Origin: a virus
Reading direction: 5' to 3' (one strand)
DNA: 29,365 nucleotides
IMG/VR virus record: IMGVR_UViG_3300020204_000268
Location: 1 to 29,365 of that record
The number at the start of each line of letters is the position of its first letter. Position 1 is the first letter of the stretch. The translations under genes and the position numbers were made by a program. Below are positions 20,138 through 27,944 of this stretch, piece after piece. The notes under the pieces are model-generated. The model saw only the letters and a list, made by a program, of their open reading frames with translations, did no database searches and was not told the DNA's origin.

Positions 20138-20859
20138 AAAAAATTTTGTATGCCCTCTATATTAAGTTTTTCCTCATAGTTACATTTTGGACATTTAAAA
20201 TTCAATTCTTTTTTAATTTTAGGCATTGTCAAAAAGAAGTCTTGAATTTTTTCTAAATCATCTTGTTGCAAGTTTTCAATAAATTCTATTAATTCTTCTT
20301 TTGTTGAATCTTTAGCATAATAAATTTGTTCATCATCGTAAATGTAATCAACACATTTGGCAATAAGTTCGATGGTCTTTTCAATTTCATTTTCTTCACT
20401 TATATGCTCAGTATTAATACTGTCAAAACTTGGATATTTCATCACAATACCAAGTTTGTTTGTAATTTCTATTTTGTTAGAATGTTTCGCGTCTTTAGAC
20501 GGCTCTAACTCCAAAAGATTTAAATCAAATTTAACCAATCCATTACATTTTTTATCATTTTCTATAATATTATTACAAGTATATTTTAATGTAATTATTT
20601 CGCCAACAGACCTTGCTCTTAATTGTAAGAACAAATTTTCTAAATCAAATGTAGGTAAATCATCTACATCCACATCTTTTGATAAAATGCAATTGTTTAA
20701 AACTTGTTTAACAACTTCAATTTGTTCTTTAGAATCTTCTGATTCCATAGCCATCATAAAAAGTTTTTGTTCTTTGACTAAGAATGGCCTAAATTTTATT
20801 TTTTTGCCTGTAGAAACAAGTTTTGTTTCAAAAACAGGCGTATCAATCTTCGGTAACAT
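20131..20859 (-). CDS. 26: Baseplate hub assembly protein gp26
   Basis: The 242-residue protein matches the T4 gp26 family (T4 baseplate protein). It starts MLPKIDTPVFETKLVSTGKK with IKFRPFLVKEQKLFMMAMES (the RPFLVKE(E/Q)K motif) and has LFLQLRARSVGEIITLKYTC. Two Cys pairs (C95/C105 and C223/C226, FKCPKCNYE) suggest a zinc ribbon. In T4, 26 is followed by 51, as here. Its 3' end carries the slippery site that gives the longer gp26-51 product. The pair followed by a tape measure resembles lambda G, GT and H, so a tape-measure chaperone role is inferred. Confidence 0.88.
   Translation of the reverse strand: MLPKIDTPVFETKLVSTGKKIKFRPFLVKEQKLFMMAMESEDSKEQIEVVKQVLNNCILSKDVDVDDLPTFDLENLFLQLRARSVGEIITLKYTCNNIIENDKKCNGLVKFDLNLLELEPSKDAKHSNKIEITNKLGIVMKYPSFDSINTEHISEENEIEKTIELIAKCVDYIYDDEQIYYAKDSTKEELIEFIENLQQDDLEKIQDFFLTMPKIKKELNFKCPKCNYEEKLNIEGIQNFFV
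20137..20143 (-). promoter_or_regulatory. Slippery heptamer T_TTT_TTC for -1 frameshifting
   Basis: Read on the minus strand in the gene 26 frame, AAT TTT TTC is followed by GTA TAG. The heptamer fits X_XXY_YYZ exactly and sits six bases before the stop. Slipping back one base leads into the open gp51 frame. Confidence 0.75.
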
Positions 20860-20871
20860 GATATATCTCCA

Positions 20872-21648
20872 CTAGTTAAAAATTCTACCAAATATAGTTC
20901 CGGCAGGGTTATAAATTTTATCTGTAACATTGGTCAATTTTCTTCCAACAGCATCACCAAATAACTGCGCGGCGGCTTCAACCAAGTTATAATTTCCATT
21001 AAATACTACTTTGTATCGTTGATAAGCAAATTGTATTGATAAGCGATGAAATCCATCTTCTGACCAAGATAATGGTTGTGATGCAATACCAATTGGAAAT
21101 GCATCGATTAATTCAACAGCAAATATTTGACGAATAAATTCATCATATTGAATGATTTTGATATTTGTTAAATAACGTGATTCTCGACCTTTTGGATAAC
21201 GTAAATTATTTGTATCTGATGGCATAATTGAATCAGTCCATCTTTCAAATAATTTACGTTCATAAAATTCATTTGTGCAAATAAAGTTTAATGCTGTTTC
21301 ACCGTATTGTGTTTGATACGGCACTTTAAATGTTGGGCCGTAAATCTTAACATCAGCAGTTTGTAGTGTTTTGCCCGGTAATTCAGCACTTTCGCATTGA
21401 AGTGCTAGATAGCGTGACAGTGATGGATTATCACTGCGAGATTGTGCATCTTGTTTTCCGCTACGAATAATGTTAGTAATATCTGCAACTAAAACATTAG
21501 GCAGATTAATAAGTTTTTCTAGAAAAGAATTTCCAATGAATTGATTAATGTATTGTGGAATTGGAATGATCACTTCAAACCTTGATGGTTTAGCGAAACC
21601 TTCTTTTGCATTTACATTTGATAAAAAAGATTGTGGTGAAAATGCCAT
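20872..21648 (-). CDS. Tail-tube-fold protein, gp54/gp19-like
   Basis: The 258-residue protein has the signatures of the T4 gp19/gp54 tube family. FEVIIPIPQYINQFI is the first strand, and LALQCESAELPGKTLQTADV is followed by KIYGPTFKVPYQTQYGETAL (the ELPG(K/R)...YGP block). Then come FICTNEFYERKLFERWTDSI and DAFPIGIASQPLSW. In T4, gp54 starts tail-tube growth on the baseplate and gp19 forms the tube. The larger size and the position beside hub genes 26 and 51 favour gp54 over gp19 (163 residues in T4). Its ATG overlaps the upstream stop (TAATG). The exact T4 counterpart is not certain. Confidence 0.7.
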   Translation of the reverse strand: MAFSPQSFLSNVNAKEGFAKPSRFEVIIPIPQYINQFIGNSFLEKLINLPNVLVADITNIIRSGKQDAQSRSDNPSLSRYLALQCESAELPGKTLQTADVKIYGPTFKVPYQTQYGETALNFICTNEFYERKLFERWTDSIMPSDTNNLRYPKGRESRYLTNIKIIQYDEFIRQIFAVELIDAFPIGIASQPLSWSEDGFHRLSIQFAYQRYKVVFNGNYNLVEAAAQLFGDAVGRKLTNVTDKIYNPAGTIFGRIFN

Positions 21649-22226
21649 TAGAATTTATTCCTAGATTCAGCGTATACTTTACTTGTCGAAGCTTTAGCAA
21701 ATGATTCCATCGGCAACAATGCGGCAATGTCCCATTCGTCAGCATCAATTTCTAAAAACCTAGATTCAACATGATTAAACAAGTATCGTTTAATACATGG
21801 TTTTGCTTCGTAAGTTTTACTTGCTCGTGAAAGCAAATCGTAACTTAAACGAAGTTTAGTTGTTTTGTCAAACTTGTCGTTATTTGCATATTCACTTAAT
21901 TTATCTAAAAGAACGATACGTTGCCTTGGATGAATGTAATGTAAATTCAATCCTAAAAAACCATCGTTATATTGTTCTATGGGTAAAACCAATGGGAACC
22001 TATCGTAATATGGCAACTTATCTTTCATTTTTGGATCATAAAAGTAAAAATACATACGACCAATGATGGCATTATTTTTTAGTCTTTGACGATCCGCAAA
22101 AAGTGCCTGCCGACTAGGTTTCAAGGTTGATATTTTAGCACGTAGCCATGCTCGTGCTTGATTAGTGCGAGTGTTCAAACCTTCTTTTGCAAGAGAACTT
22201 TTAATGCGGTCAATTAAATAAGCCAT
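21648..22226 (-). CDS. Conserved T4-like virion-associated protein, function uncertain
   Basis: The 192-residue basic protein contains IIGRMYFYFYDPKMKDKLPY, YDRFPLVLPIEQYNDGFLGL, NLHYIHPRQRIVLLDKLSEY and AKPCIKRYLFNHVESRFLEI. This set is highly conserved in aquatic T4-like phages. Some relatives may be labelled as DNA end protector (gp2), which would fit its place beside gene 4, but the family's motifs do not let me prove it. A CTAAATA box ends five bases before its ATG, and no ribosome site is visible. It overlaps the next gene by one base (TAATG). Confidence 0.7.
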   Translation of the reverse strand: MAYLIDRIKSSLAKEGLNTRTNQARAWLRAKISTLKPSRQALFADRQRLKNNAIIGRMYFYFYDPKMKDKLPYYDRFPLVLPIEQYNDGFLGLNLHYIHPRQRIVLLDKLSEYANNDKFDKTTKLRLSYDLLSRASKTYEAKPCIKRYLFNHVESRFLEIDADEWDIAALLPMESFAKASTSKVYAESRNKF

Positions 22227-22230
22227 ATTG

Positions 22231-22237
22231 TATTTAG
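22231..22237 (-). promoter_or_regulatory. Late-type promoter for the 22226 gene
   Basis: Minus-strand CTAAATA (22237 to 22231). With the T4 late spacing (about six bases from the last A), the start falls on or within one base of the ATG at 22226, implying a leaderless late mRNA. Confidence 0.5.
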
Positions 22238-22252
22238 GTGAATTGCTAAAAT

Positions 22253-22266
22253 TGCCTTTTTAGGCA
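22253..22266 (-). terminator. Weak terminator hairpin after gene 4
   Basis: Minus-strand TGCCT-AAAA-AGGCA followed by ATTTTAG: a 5-bp stem with a short U-run. The gap 22238-22297 holds no gene. Confidence 0.45.
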
Positions 22267-22297
22267 CACATTTGGAACATAAGTATGGTGTCCGCTT

Positions 22298-22732
22298 TTA
22301 AATAATACCTAAATTCTTCTCCGTAAGTATTCTAAATTCCCATCCACGATCCTTACAGAACTCAGTAGCAGCTTTCCATTTAGATTGATTGATTGCATAA
22401 GTCACATATTCACTAATGAACTTTTGTGTTTTTCTTTTACGAATCGGTTCTTTAGTTTGATACTCTGGTTTGACTTCTAAAACATGAGTCATCACGGTTC
22501 CGTCTTTACGTTTCACTTTAACGATGAAGTCTGGAAAGTAACGGTGTATCTTGTTGTCAATAGGGTTGTAATATCTAATTACCAACTCTTCGGAAGACCA
22601 ATAAATGACACTTTCACTTTGATCTAGCCAATCCATGACTTTTCTTTCCCACGTGGAACGCCAAATAATATTGCTTGCATCACCGGCATATTTCTTGGGA
22701 TTTTTAAGTATAAATCTTCCTTTGTATGACAT
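22298..22732 (-). CDS. 4: Head completion protein gp4 (PD-(D/E)XK fold)
   Basis: The 144-residue protein matches T4 gp4 in length and motif order: FILKNPKKYAGDASNIIWRS, TWERKVMDWLDQSESVIYWS, SEELVIRYYNP, HRYFPDFIVKVKRKDG, THVLEVKPEYQT and CKDRGWEFRILTEKNLG. It keeps an apparent PD-(D/E)XK nuclease site: E29, D68, E86-x-K88. In T4, gp4 acts at the end of head filling, before tail joining; nuclease trimming of the DNA end is an attractive but unproven idea. It is divergent from gene 48, with a shared late-type promoter region of 29 bases between the two starts. Confidence 0.9.
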   Translation of the reverse strand: MSYKGRFILKNPKKYAGDASNIIWRSTWERKVMDWLDQSESVIYWSSEELVIRYYNPIDNKIHRYFPDFIVKVKRKDGTVMTHVLEVKPEYQTKEPIRKRKTQKFISEYVTYAINQSKWKAATEFCKDRGWEFRILTEKNLGII

Positions 22733-22746
22733 AAATAGTATTTATT
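22730..22746. promoter_or_regulatory. Overlapping divergent late-type promoters
   Basis: ATAAATAGTATTTAT (22731-22745) is near-palindromic and carries ATAAATA on both strands. The plus copy (22731-22737) should start near 22743 and leaves room for the AGGAAAA site before ATG 22762. The minus copy (22745-22739) should start near 22733, next to the gp4 ATG at 22732. Confidence 0.55.
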
Positions 22747-22761
22747 TTACTTAGGAAAAAT

Positions 22762-24024
22762 ATGGCCTTATTTTCGTTTGCAGACCTTCGTTTTAAAACG
22801 GCAACAAGACGTGGATTTGGCGCTATTGGTAATTTGGTTGGTAATAGAAAATACGATGTAGAATTGTTGAGGTATCCTATTGATCTTGGAAGTGCAGATA
22901 AGGGCCATTACATGGTCATTCATATTAACACACAAGTTAAAACACAGTTTCAAAGTAATTTATCTGGTGATTTGCCTACAATATTGCAAAATGGCGGAAT
23001 ACCACCAATATACAGTTCAATTGGTAAACTTGGTGAAGGTGCTGTCAATTTAGTTGGAATTACAGACAAAATATCTGGTGGTGCTTTGACAAGTATTGGA
23101 ACAAAAGCTGCAGATTTGATTGAAAAAATTGATCGATTTGGTATTAGAAATGGTCTTGGCCAACTAGGACAAAATATTACTGGCAACCGTTCAGCTAGTG
23201 AAATATTAAGTCAGGGTGCAAGAACAATTCAAAGAACAACCGAAACAATTGCTCTTTACATGCCAGATACTTTAAATTTTACTTACAATCAACAATACAG
23301 TTCATCTGATTTAACTGGTAATTTAGCTGCAATCATCTCGGCCGGCGCAAGTTCTGTTGATGCCTTAAAAGCGAGCGGCGCTACTGTTGATGGTGCAGTT
23401 GGTGTTGCATCAAATTTAACACCATTTGTATTGAATGCGGTCGCACAAGCTTCTGGCTCTAATCTTTTAAAAGCTGGTTTTGCTGCTATTACAGGTACAG
23501 TTCAAAATCCTATGCTTGAAATGTTGTATTCTAGTCCGTCTTTTAGGTCTTTTAGATTTGATTTTATGTTCTATCCTAGAGATGAAAGAGAGGCTGAAGA
23601 AGTTCAAAAAATATTAAATACATTAAAATTTCATCAAGCGCCAGAAATTGCAGCAGAGGGTTCTGGATTTTTCTTAGTTCCACCTTCAGAATTTGATATT
23701 AAGTTTTATTACAATGGCAAAGAAAATGTAAACATACCAAAAATATCAACTTGTGTATTAGAATCTATTGATGTTAATTATGCGCCAAATGGATTTGCTG
23801 CTTATGAGGTTCCGGGTGAAAACACGCCAGCTTTAGGTAAAACCGGTATGCCCGTTGCCATACAATTAGGTTTACAATTTAAAGAAACAGAAATTCTTAC
23901 AAAAACAAATTTTGCTAACGGTCGGAAAAAAACATCTAGAGTGGTTGGAACTGATTTTAGTGGAACAATAACTTCAGCAGATCAGATGGATTCAAGTTAC
24001 AGTTATCGTGATGGTGGCCACTAA
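22762..24024 (+). CDS. 48: Baseplate tail-tube cap gp48
   Basis: The 420-residue protein starts MALFSFADLRFKTATRRGFG and has YPIDLGSADKGHYMVIHINT (about 38-57), the hallmark of gp48 proteins. It has a Gly/Ala/Ser-rich middle (GNLAAIISAGASSVDALKAS). The tube-like C-terminal domain has FRSFRFDFMFYPRDEREAEE, VQKILNTLKFHQAPE and VLESIDVNYAPNGFAAYEVP. In T4, gp48 and gp54 form the platform on the baseplate hub from which the tube grows. AGGAAAA precedes the ATG. It follows the divergent late promoter and heads the baseplate operon. Confidence 0.85.
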   Translation: MALFSFADLRFKTATRRGFGAIGNLVGNRKYDVELLRYPIDLGSADKGHYMVIHINTQVKTQFQSNLSGDLPTILQNGGIPPIYSSIGKLGEGAVNLVGITDKISGGALTSIGTKAADLIEKIDRFGIRNGLGQLGQNITGNRSASEILSQGARTIQRTTETIALYMPDTLNFTYNQQYSSSDLTGNLAAIISAGASSVDALKASGATVDGAVGVASNLTPFVLNAVAQASGSNLLKAGFAAITGTVQNPMLEMLYSSPSFRSFRFDFMFYPRDEREAEEVQKILNTLKFHQAPEIAAEGSGFFLVPPSEFDIKFYYNGKENVNIPKISTCVLESIDVNYAPNGFAAYEVPGENTPALGKTGMPVAIQLGLQFKETEILTKTNFANGRKKTSRVVGTDFSGTITSADQMDSSYSYRDGGH

Positions 24025-24039
24025 AAAGAAAGACAATTA

Positions 24040-24684
24040 ATGGCTAATTATTTCATAAAATTTCCAAAACTTTTTTATAGCTATGATGCGTTTAATACCG
24101 CAGAGTTGGTTACTAATATTATGGCTCGTTTTTCATTGGAAAAATCAATTAAAGAAAATACATCCGTTTATTATGAATATGATGTTGTAGAGGGCGATAC
24201 GCCAGAAATTATTGCAAGTAAAATATATGATTCTGCTGAAAGACATTGGATTGTTTTAATGACAAATGATATTGTTGATCCACAATATGATTGGCCATTA
24301 ACAACTATTACATTAAATAATTATATTGATGAAAAATATTCAACAAGCGAATATGCTAATTCAAATACTTCTGGTGCTGGTATTTCTTATGCACAATCAA
24401 ACACACATTCGTATTATAAAATAATTACAACAACAATACCAAATGGAGATAAAATTATAAACAAATATGAGATTGATGTAAACACTTATGCCAATGTAAC
24501 ATCATCGTCAAGCTCGGTTACATTACAAGATAATAATGTAATTACAATTGCTACAACAAAAACAACTAAAACTTATTATGATTATGAAATTGAAGAAAAT
24601 GAAGAAAAAAGAAAAATTAAACTTTTAAAACCAGAATTTGTTTCGGACTTAGAAAAAGAGGTTGAGGCTGTTTTTAAAACATGA
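24040..24684 (+). CDS. 53: Baseplate wedge protein gp53
   Basis: The 214-residue protein begins MANYFIKFPKLFYSYDAFNT. It has the LysM-like gp53 core YYEYDVVEGDTPEIIASKIY followed by DSAERHWIVLMTNDIVDPQY and DWPLTTITLNNYIDEKY. This is the typical gp53 order (WxIxxxNxIxDPxxDWPL). gp53 joins neighbouring wedges around the hub in T4 (196 residues). The Ser/Thr-rich stretch VTSSSSSVTLQDNN may be an inserted loop. It lies between 48 and the hub genes and overlaps the next start by ATGA. Confidence 0.88.
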   Translation: MANYFIKFPKLFYSYDAFNTAELVTNIMARFSLEKSIKENTSVYYEYDVVEGDTPEIIASKIYDSAERHWIVLMTNDIVDPQYDWPLTTITLNNYIDEKYSTSEYANSNTSGAGISYAQSNTHSYYKIITTTIPNGDKIINKYEIDVNTYANVTSSSSSVTLQDNNVITIATTKTTKTYYDYEIEENEEKRKIKLLKPEFVSDLEKEVEAVFKT

Positions 24685-26000
24685 GCTTAACTATTGCACA
24701 ATCAACTCAATTTGTATTTGAGGAACTTACTTTAATATTACCTAATAATCAATCTTTTGATTTAAAGGGCATTTATACTGAAATAAATTTGCATGATAAT
24801 TTATTTACACCATGCGTATCTGGTAATATATTAATTGCTGATGCAAATAACTTGGCACAAAAACTTTTACTAAAAGGCCAAGAAAAATTAAAAGTTACTA
24901 TTTCAAAATCTGGCACTCAATTTTTAAAATTTACTAAAGAGTTTGTCATTTATAGTTTGACAAATAAAAAAAATATTAATCAAACTTCAACATCGTACAT
25001 TTTAAATTTTGTTTCAGAAGAATTTGTTTATTCTGAGCAACAAAAACTTTCTCAAAATTTTGAAGGTTTATATTCTGAAGCAGTAACAAAAATTTTAAAT
25101 ACTTATTTAAAAGTTGCTAATAATTCACCATCAAATGGTCGTGCTGGTATTGGTATAATTTATCCTTCAAATGGTAATCAAGATTTTATTTTGCCGTCAA
25201 TAACACCATTTGAATCTTTGAATTGGATTTCACAAAGAGCTATTTGGAAAAGTCCAAAAGGTGGCGATTATAGTCCTGATTTTCTATTTTATGAAACTGC
25301 ACAACAAGGTTATAATTTTGTGCCGTTAACTTTTTTAATGAGTTTAGATCCAGCTTTTCAAATAAACTTTAAACCAAAAAATATTGATGAAAATGTCGCT
25401 GAAGAGTTTCTTGGTGCTCGTGATTTAAAAGTATTGTCTCAATTTAGTTTGTTAGATAGTGTGCGAGATGGTGTTTATGCTGGTAAATTTATTGGTTTTG
25501 ATACTTTAACTAGAACACAAAAAATTACAAAAATTAAAAATGTATATGAAAGTACTGTTACAAATAAAACACAGTATTCGCCAAATCTTGCAACAGATGC
25601 TGTAAGTAAAGATAAAAAGAATTTTACACAAATGAATGATTCAAGAATTGTTTCTTATCCGTTTGCTTTACCAAGAACTGCGGTACAGTATATTAAAGAA
25701 AACTATCCAGAAGCAAGCAGTGTGATAGATAATAGTGAGTTATATGTGTTTCAAAGAAAAGCTATATTTTCTAATTTAATGCAAAGAAGATTGCAATTAG
25801 CCATGCCTGGTAATTTTGGTTTGTTTTCTGGACGCATGATTAATTTAAATGTGCCTAAATTTTCTTATAAAGATGGAACAAATCAAAATTTGGACAAGAG
25901 TTTAAGTGGCAGATACATAATTACTGGCACAAGACATTTAATTAATTATAACAAACATGAAACATTTATTGAAGTTTGCACAGATAAAATAGAGAACTAA
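24681..26000 (+). CDS. Baseplate hub protein, gp27-like
   Basis: The 439-residue protein has an N-terminal tube-like domain: ELTLILPNNQSFDLKGIYTE, INLHDNLFTPCVSGNILIAD (the L.DN...P...G.I.I.D motif) and TKEFVIYSLTNK. It is followed by FESLNWISQRAIWKSP and SPDFLFYETAQQGYNFVPLT, and a C-terminal LSGRYIITGTRHLINYNKHE, close to the tail of many gp27-like hub proteins. In T4, gp27 trimers form the hub ring that holds gp5. Order 53, hub, OB protein, spike supports this. Length is near T4 gp27 (391). Sequence similarity to T4 itself is low, so the call rests on domain logic and context. Confidence 0.75.
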   Translation: MSLTIAQSTQFVFEELTLILPNNQSFDLKGIYTEINLHDNLFTPCVSGNILIADANNLAQKLLLKGQEKLKVTISKSGTQFLKFTKEFVIYSLTNKKNINQTSTSYILNFVSEEFVYSEQQKLSQNFEGLYSEAVTKILNTYLKVANNSPSNGRAGIGIIYPSNGNQDFILPSITPFESLNWISQRAIWKSPKGGDYSPDFLFYETAQQGYNFVPLTFLMSLDPAFQINFKPKNIDENVAEEFLGARDLKVLSQFSLLDSVRDGVYAGKFIGFDTLTRTQKITKIKNVYESTVTNKTQYSPNLATDAVSKDKKNFTQMNDSRIVSYPFALPRTAVQYIKENYPEASSVIDNSELYVFQRKAIFSNLMQRRLQLAMPGNFGLFSGRMINLNVPKFSYKDGTNQNLDKSLSGRYIITGTRHLINYNKHETFIEVCTDKIEN

Positions 26001-26001
26001 T

Positions 26002-27111
26002 ATGCTAACACAAGATTTTTACGGTAAAAAAGGATTTATATGGTGGGTTGGTCTAGTTGAAGACGATGAGGATCCATTAAAACTTGGATCAATTCGTGCT
26101 CGCATTATTGGCCTACATAGTGAAGATAGAAGTTTAGTGCCCACTGAAAGTTTACCATGGGCTCAAATTATGTTACCTGCCACCGGCTCAAATACTTTCA
26201 CTGTGCCAAGAATTGGTGATTGGGTATTTGGTTTTTTTCAAGACGGCGAATATGCACAAATACCAGTTGTTATAGGTATTTTTCCTGGTATTGAAAGTGT
26301 GCAGTCACAAACTCTATATCAACAAATTGTAAATAAAAAAGGTGGACCAAATGAAGTGCCACAAACACCATGGGCCGGCCGAGAACCGGGCAAACCAATA
26401 ACACCACTTGAAGCAAGAAGTGATGGTACAATTGAAGGAACAGTTGTTAATGCAACGAATCAAGTTCGTTCACATGTTTGCGATATTACACCAGAAGTCA
26501 CTAAAGCTGTTGGTTATATAAAAGGCCAATTTGGTGTTGTTATGGAAAAAATACGAGAAGGAATTAGAAAAATATTAGCTGTTTTGGGTTTAAATCCAAG
26601 TCCAGCATCTTTTTTTGTACAAGTAGCTAAAGAAGTCGTTGCATTATTGAAAAAAATTACAAATGCAATTAAAGAGGTAAATGAGCAATTGGTTTCTTTA
26701 TTAAAAGTTGCACAAAGAATTCGTGCAGTAATTGAGTACATTGAAAGTTTACCAGAAAAAGCACGAAAATTTTTAACAGAATGTATTACTAAATTTTTGG
26801 CAGCATTAGCACAAGGTTTTGCTGATCTTTTCGCTAAGCCAATTACTGGTGCTTCATTTGGTGCTTTTTCTGAAATACAAAAATCTTTTAATGAAGTTAG
26901 CAGCGCAGCTAAAGGGCTATTGACTGAAACTGGTAAATTAGTCTCAATGCCAGCTCAATTTGTTGGTACTTTACTAACACCTTCAAGTCCGGATGCTTTA
27001 AATTCGGTTGAACGACAACTTAAAGGCCATATCAACGGTATAACCACAACGGGCACAACAATACATAATAGAAATGTAGTTTCTGCTAATACTGTAGGAC
27101 AAGTAATATAA
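26002..27111 (+). CDS. 5: Baseplate hub OB-fold protein, gp5-like without lysozyme domain
   Basis: The 369-residue protein starts DFYGKKGFIWWVGLVEDDED, followed by LGSIRARIIGLHSED, LPWAQIMLPATG, VPRIGDWVFGFFQDGEYAQI and PVVIGIFPG (residues 6-96). This is the gp5/VgrG OB-fold pattern. Residues about 160-325 are then amphipathic helices (VMEKIREGIRKILAVLG; VVALLKKITNAIKEVNEQLV), where T4 gp5 has its lysozyme. No lysozyme E...D...T triad region is visible. The C-terminal GHINGITTTGTTIHNRNVVS may join the following spike. It overlaps the spike gene by one base (TAATG). The function is a hub adaptor under the spike. Confidence 0.8.
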   Translation: MLTQDFYGKKGFIWWVGLVEDDEDPLKLGSIRARIIGLHSEDRSLVPTESLPWAQIMLPATGSNTFTVPRIGDWVFGFFQDGEYAQIPVVIGIFPGIESVQSQTLYQQIVNKKGGPNEVPQTPWAGREPGKPITPLEARSDGTIEGTVVNATNQVRSHVCDITPEVTKAVGYIKGQFGVVMEKIREGIRKILAVLGLNPSPASFFVQVAKEVVALLKKITNAIKEVNEQLVSLLKVAQRIRAVIEYIESLPEKARKFLTECITKFLAALAQGFADLFAKPITGASFGAFSEIQKSFNEVSSAAKGLLTETGKLVSMPAQFVGTLLTPSSPDALNSVERQLKGHINGITTTGTTIHNRNVVSANTVGQVI

Positions 27112-27932
27112 TGGCAACAAAACCAGAAGGCGATAATAGTTGGTTAGAACCAGAATCTCCAGCTAATGACGAAACACAGCCAAAATATCCATATAATAAA
27201 ATAACAAAAACCGAGTCAGGCCATTCTTTTGAAATGGATGATACACCAACACGAGAAAGAATTCGTCTTTCTCATCGCACTGGCACATTCATTGAAATGC
27301 ATCCAAATGGTGATGAAGTTCATAAAGTTTATGGTGATGGTTATGAAATTACAATTAAAGACAAAAATGTTTTAATTGAGGGCACTTGTAGTGTCACAAT
27401 TAATGGTGACTCAATTGTAGAAGTTAAAGGCAATAAATTTGAAAAGATTTTTGGTGATTATAAACTAGAAGTTAATGGTGATTTTGTTGCATACTCACAC
27501 AAAAAAGCCAGTCTTTTGTCAGATGAAGACACTGAAATTGGCGCTGGTACTTCATTGGGCACAGGTATTTTAAAATTGGCAGCTGGTGATAACATTTATA
27601 CCACTGGCGATTTAAATGTTGGCGGTGCATTAAATGCAGATATTATTACTTCAAAAACCAAAGTTGATGCTGGCACCGGTGTTAGTGCAGGCCCATTAGG
27701 ATTTGTGTCTGTGCTTGGCGGTCTTTCTATTGGAACTCCAGTGGCTCTTCCTGGCAACATAAACTGTATTGGATTAATTTCTGCTGGTATTTCAGTTTCT
27801 TCACAATTAGGAAGTTTTTTTAAGATGAAGGCCTTCTTGGCAACAGACACAGTAAATAAGGGTAAATTCAATTCACATAAACATCCAGCATTCAAAGGCC
27901 CAACCGGAATACCTTCGCGCCGAATGACATAA
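27111..27932 (+). CDS. Beta-helical central spike (equivalent to the gp5 C-terminal domain)
   Basis: The 273-residue protein begins with a polar segment and SGHSFEMDDTPTRERIRLSH, RTGTFIEMHPNGDEVHKVYG. It then has regular beta-prism repeats (GDGYEITIKDKNVLIEGTCS, VTINGDSIVEVKGNKFEKIF, GDYKLEVNGDFVAY) as in gp5 and VgrG spikes. The Gly/Ala-rich middle (TGDLNVGGALNADIITSKTK) continues the helix. The tip has SHKHPAFKGPTGIPSRRMT; an HxH followed by a Gly/Pro end is typical of metal-binding spike tips such as P2 gpV. It would pierce the outer membrane. In T4 it is one chain with the OB and lysozyme domains; here it is separate. Confidence 0.82.
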   Translation: MATKPEGDNSWLEPESPANDETQPKYPYNKITKTESGHSFEMDDTPTRERIRLSHRTGTFIEMHPNGDEVHKVYGDGYEITIKDKNVLIEGTCSVTINGDSIVEVKGNKFEKIFGDYKLEVNGDFVAYSHKKASLLSDEDTEIGAGTSLGTGILKLAAGDNIYTTGDLNVGGALNADIITSKTKVDAGTGVSAGPLGFVSVLGGLSIGTPVALPGNINCIGLISAGISVSSQLGSFFKMKAFLATDTVNKGKFNSHKHPAFKGPTGIPSRRMT

Positions 27933-27944
27933 TGAGAACATAAT

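Noticed and set aside
26460-26980. A lysozyme domain in the gp5-like protein
   Set aside because: The region is a series of amphipathic helices without the T4-lysozyme catalytic pattern.
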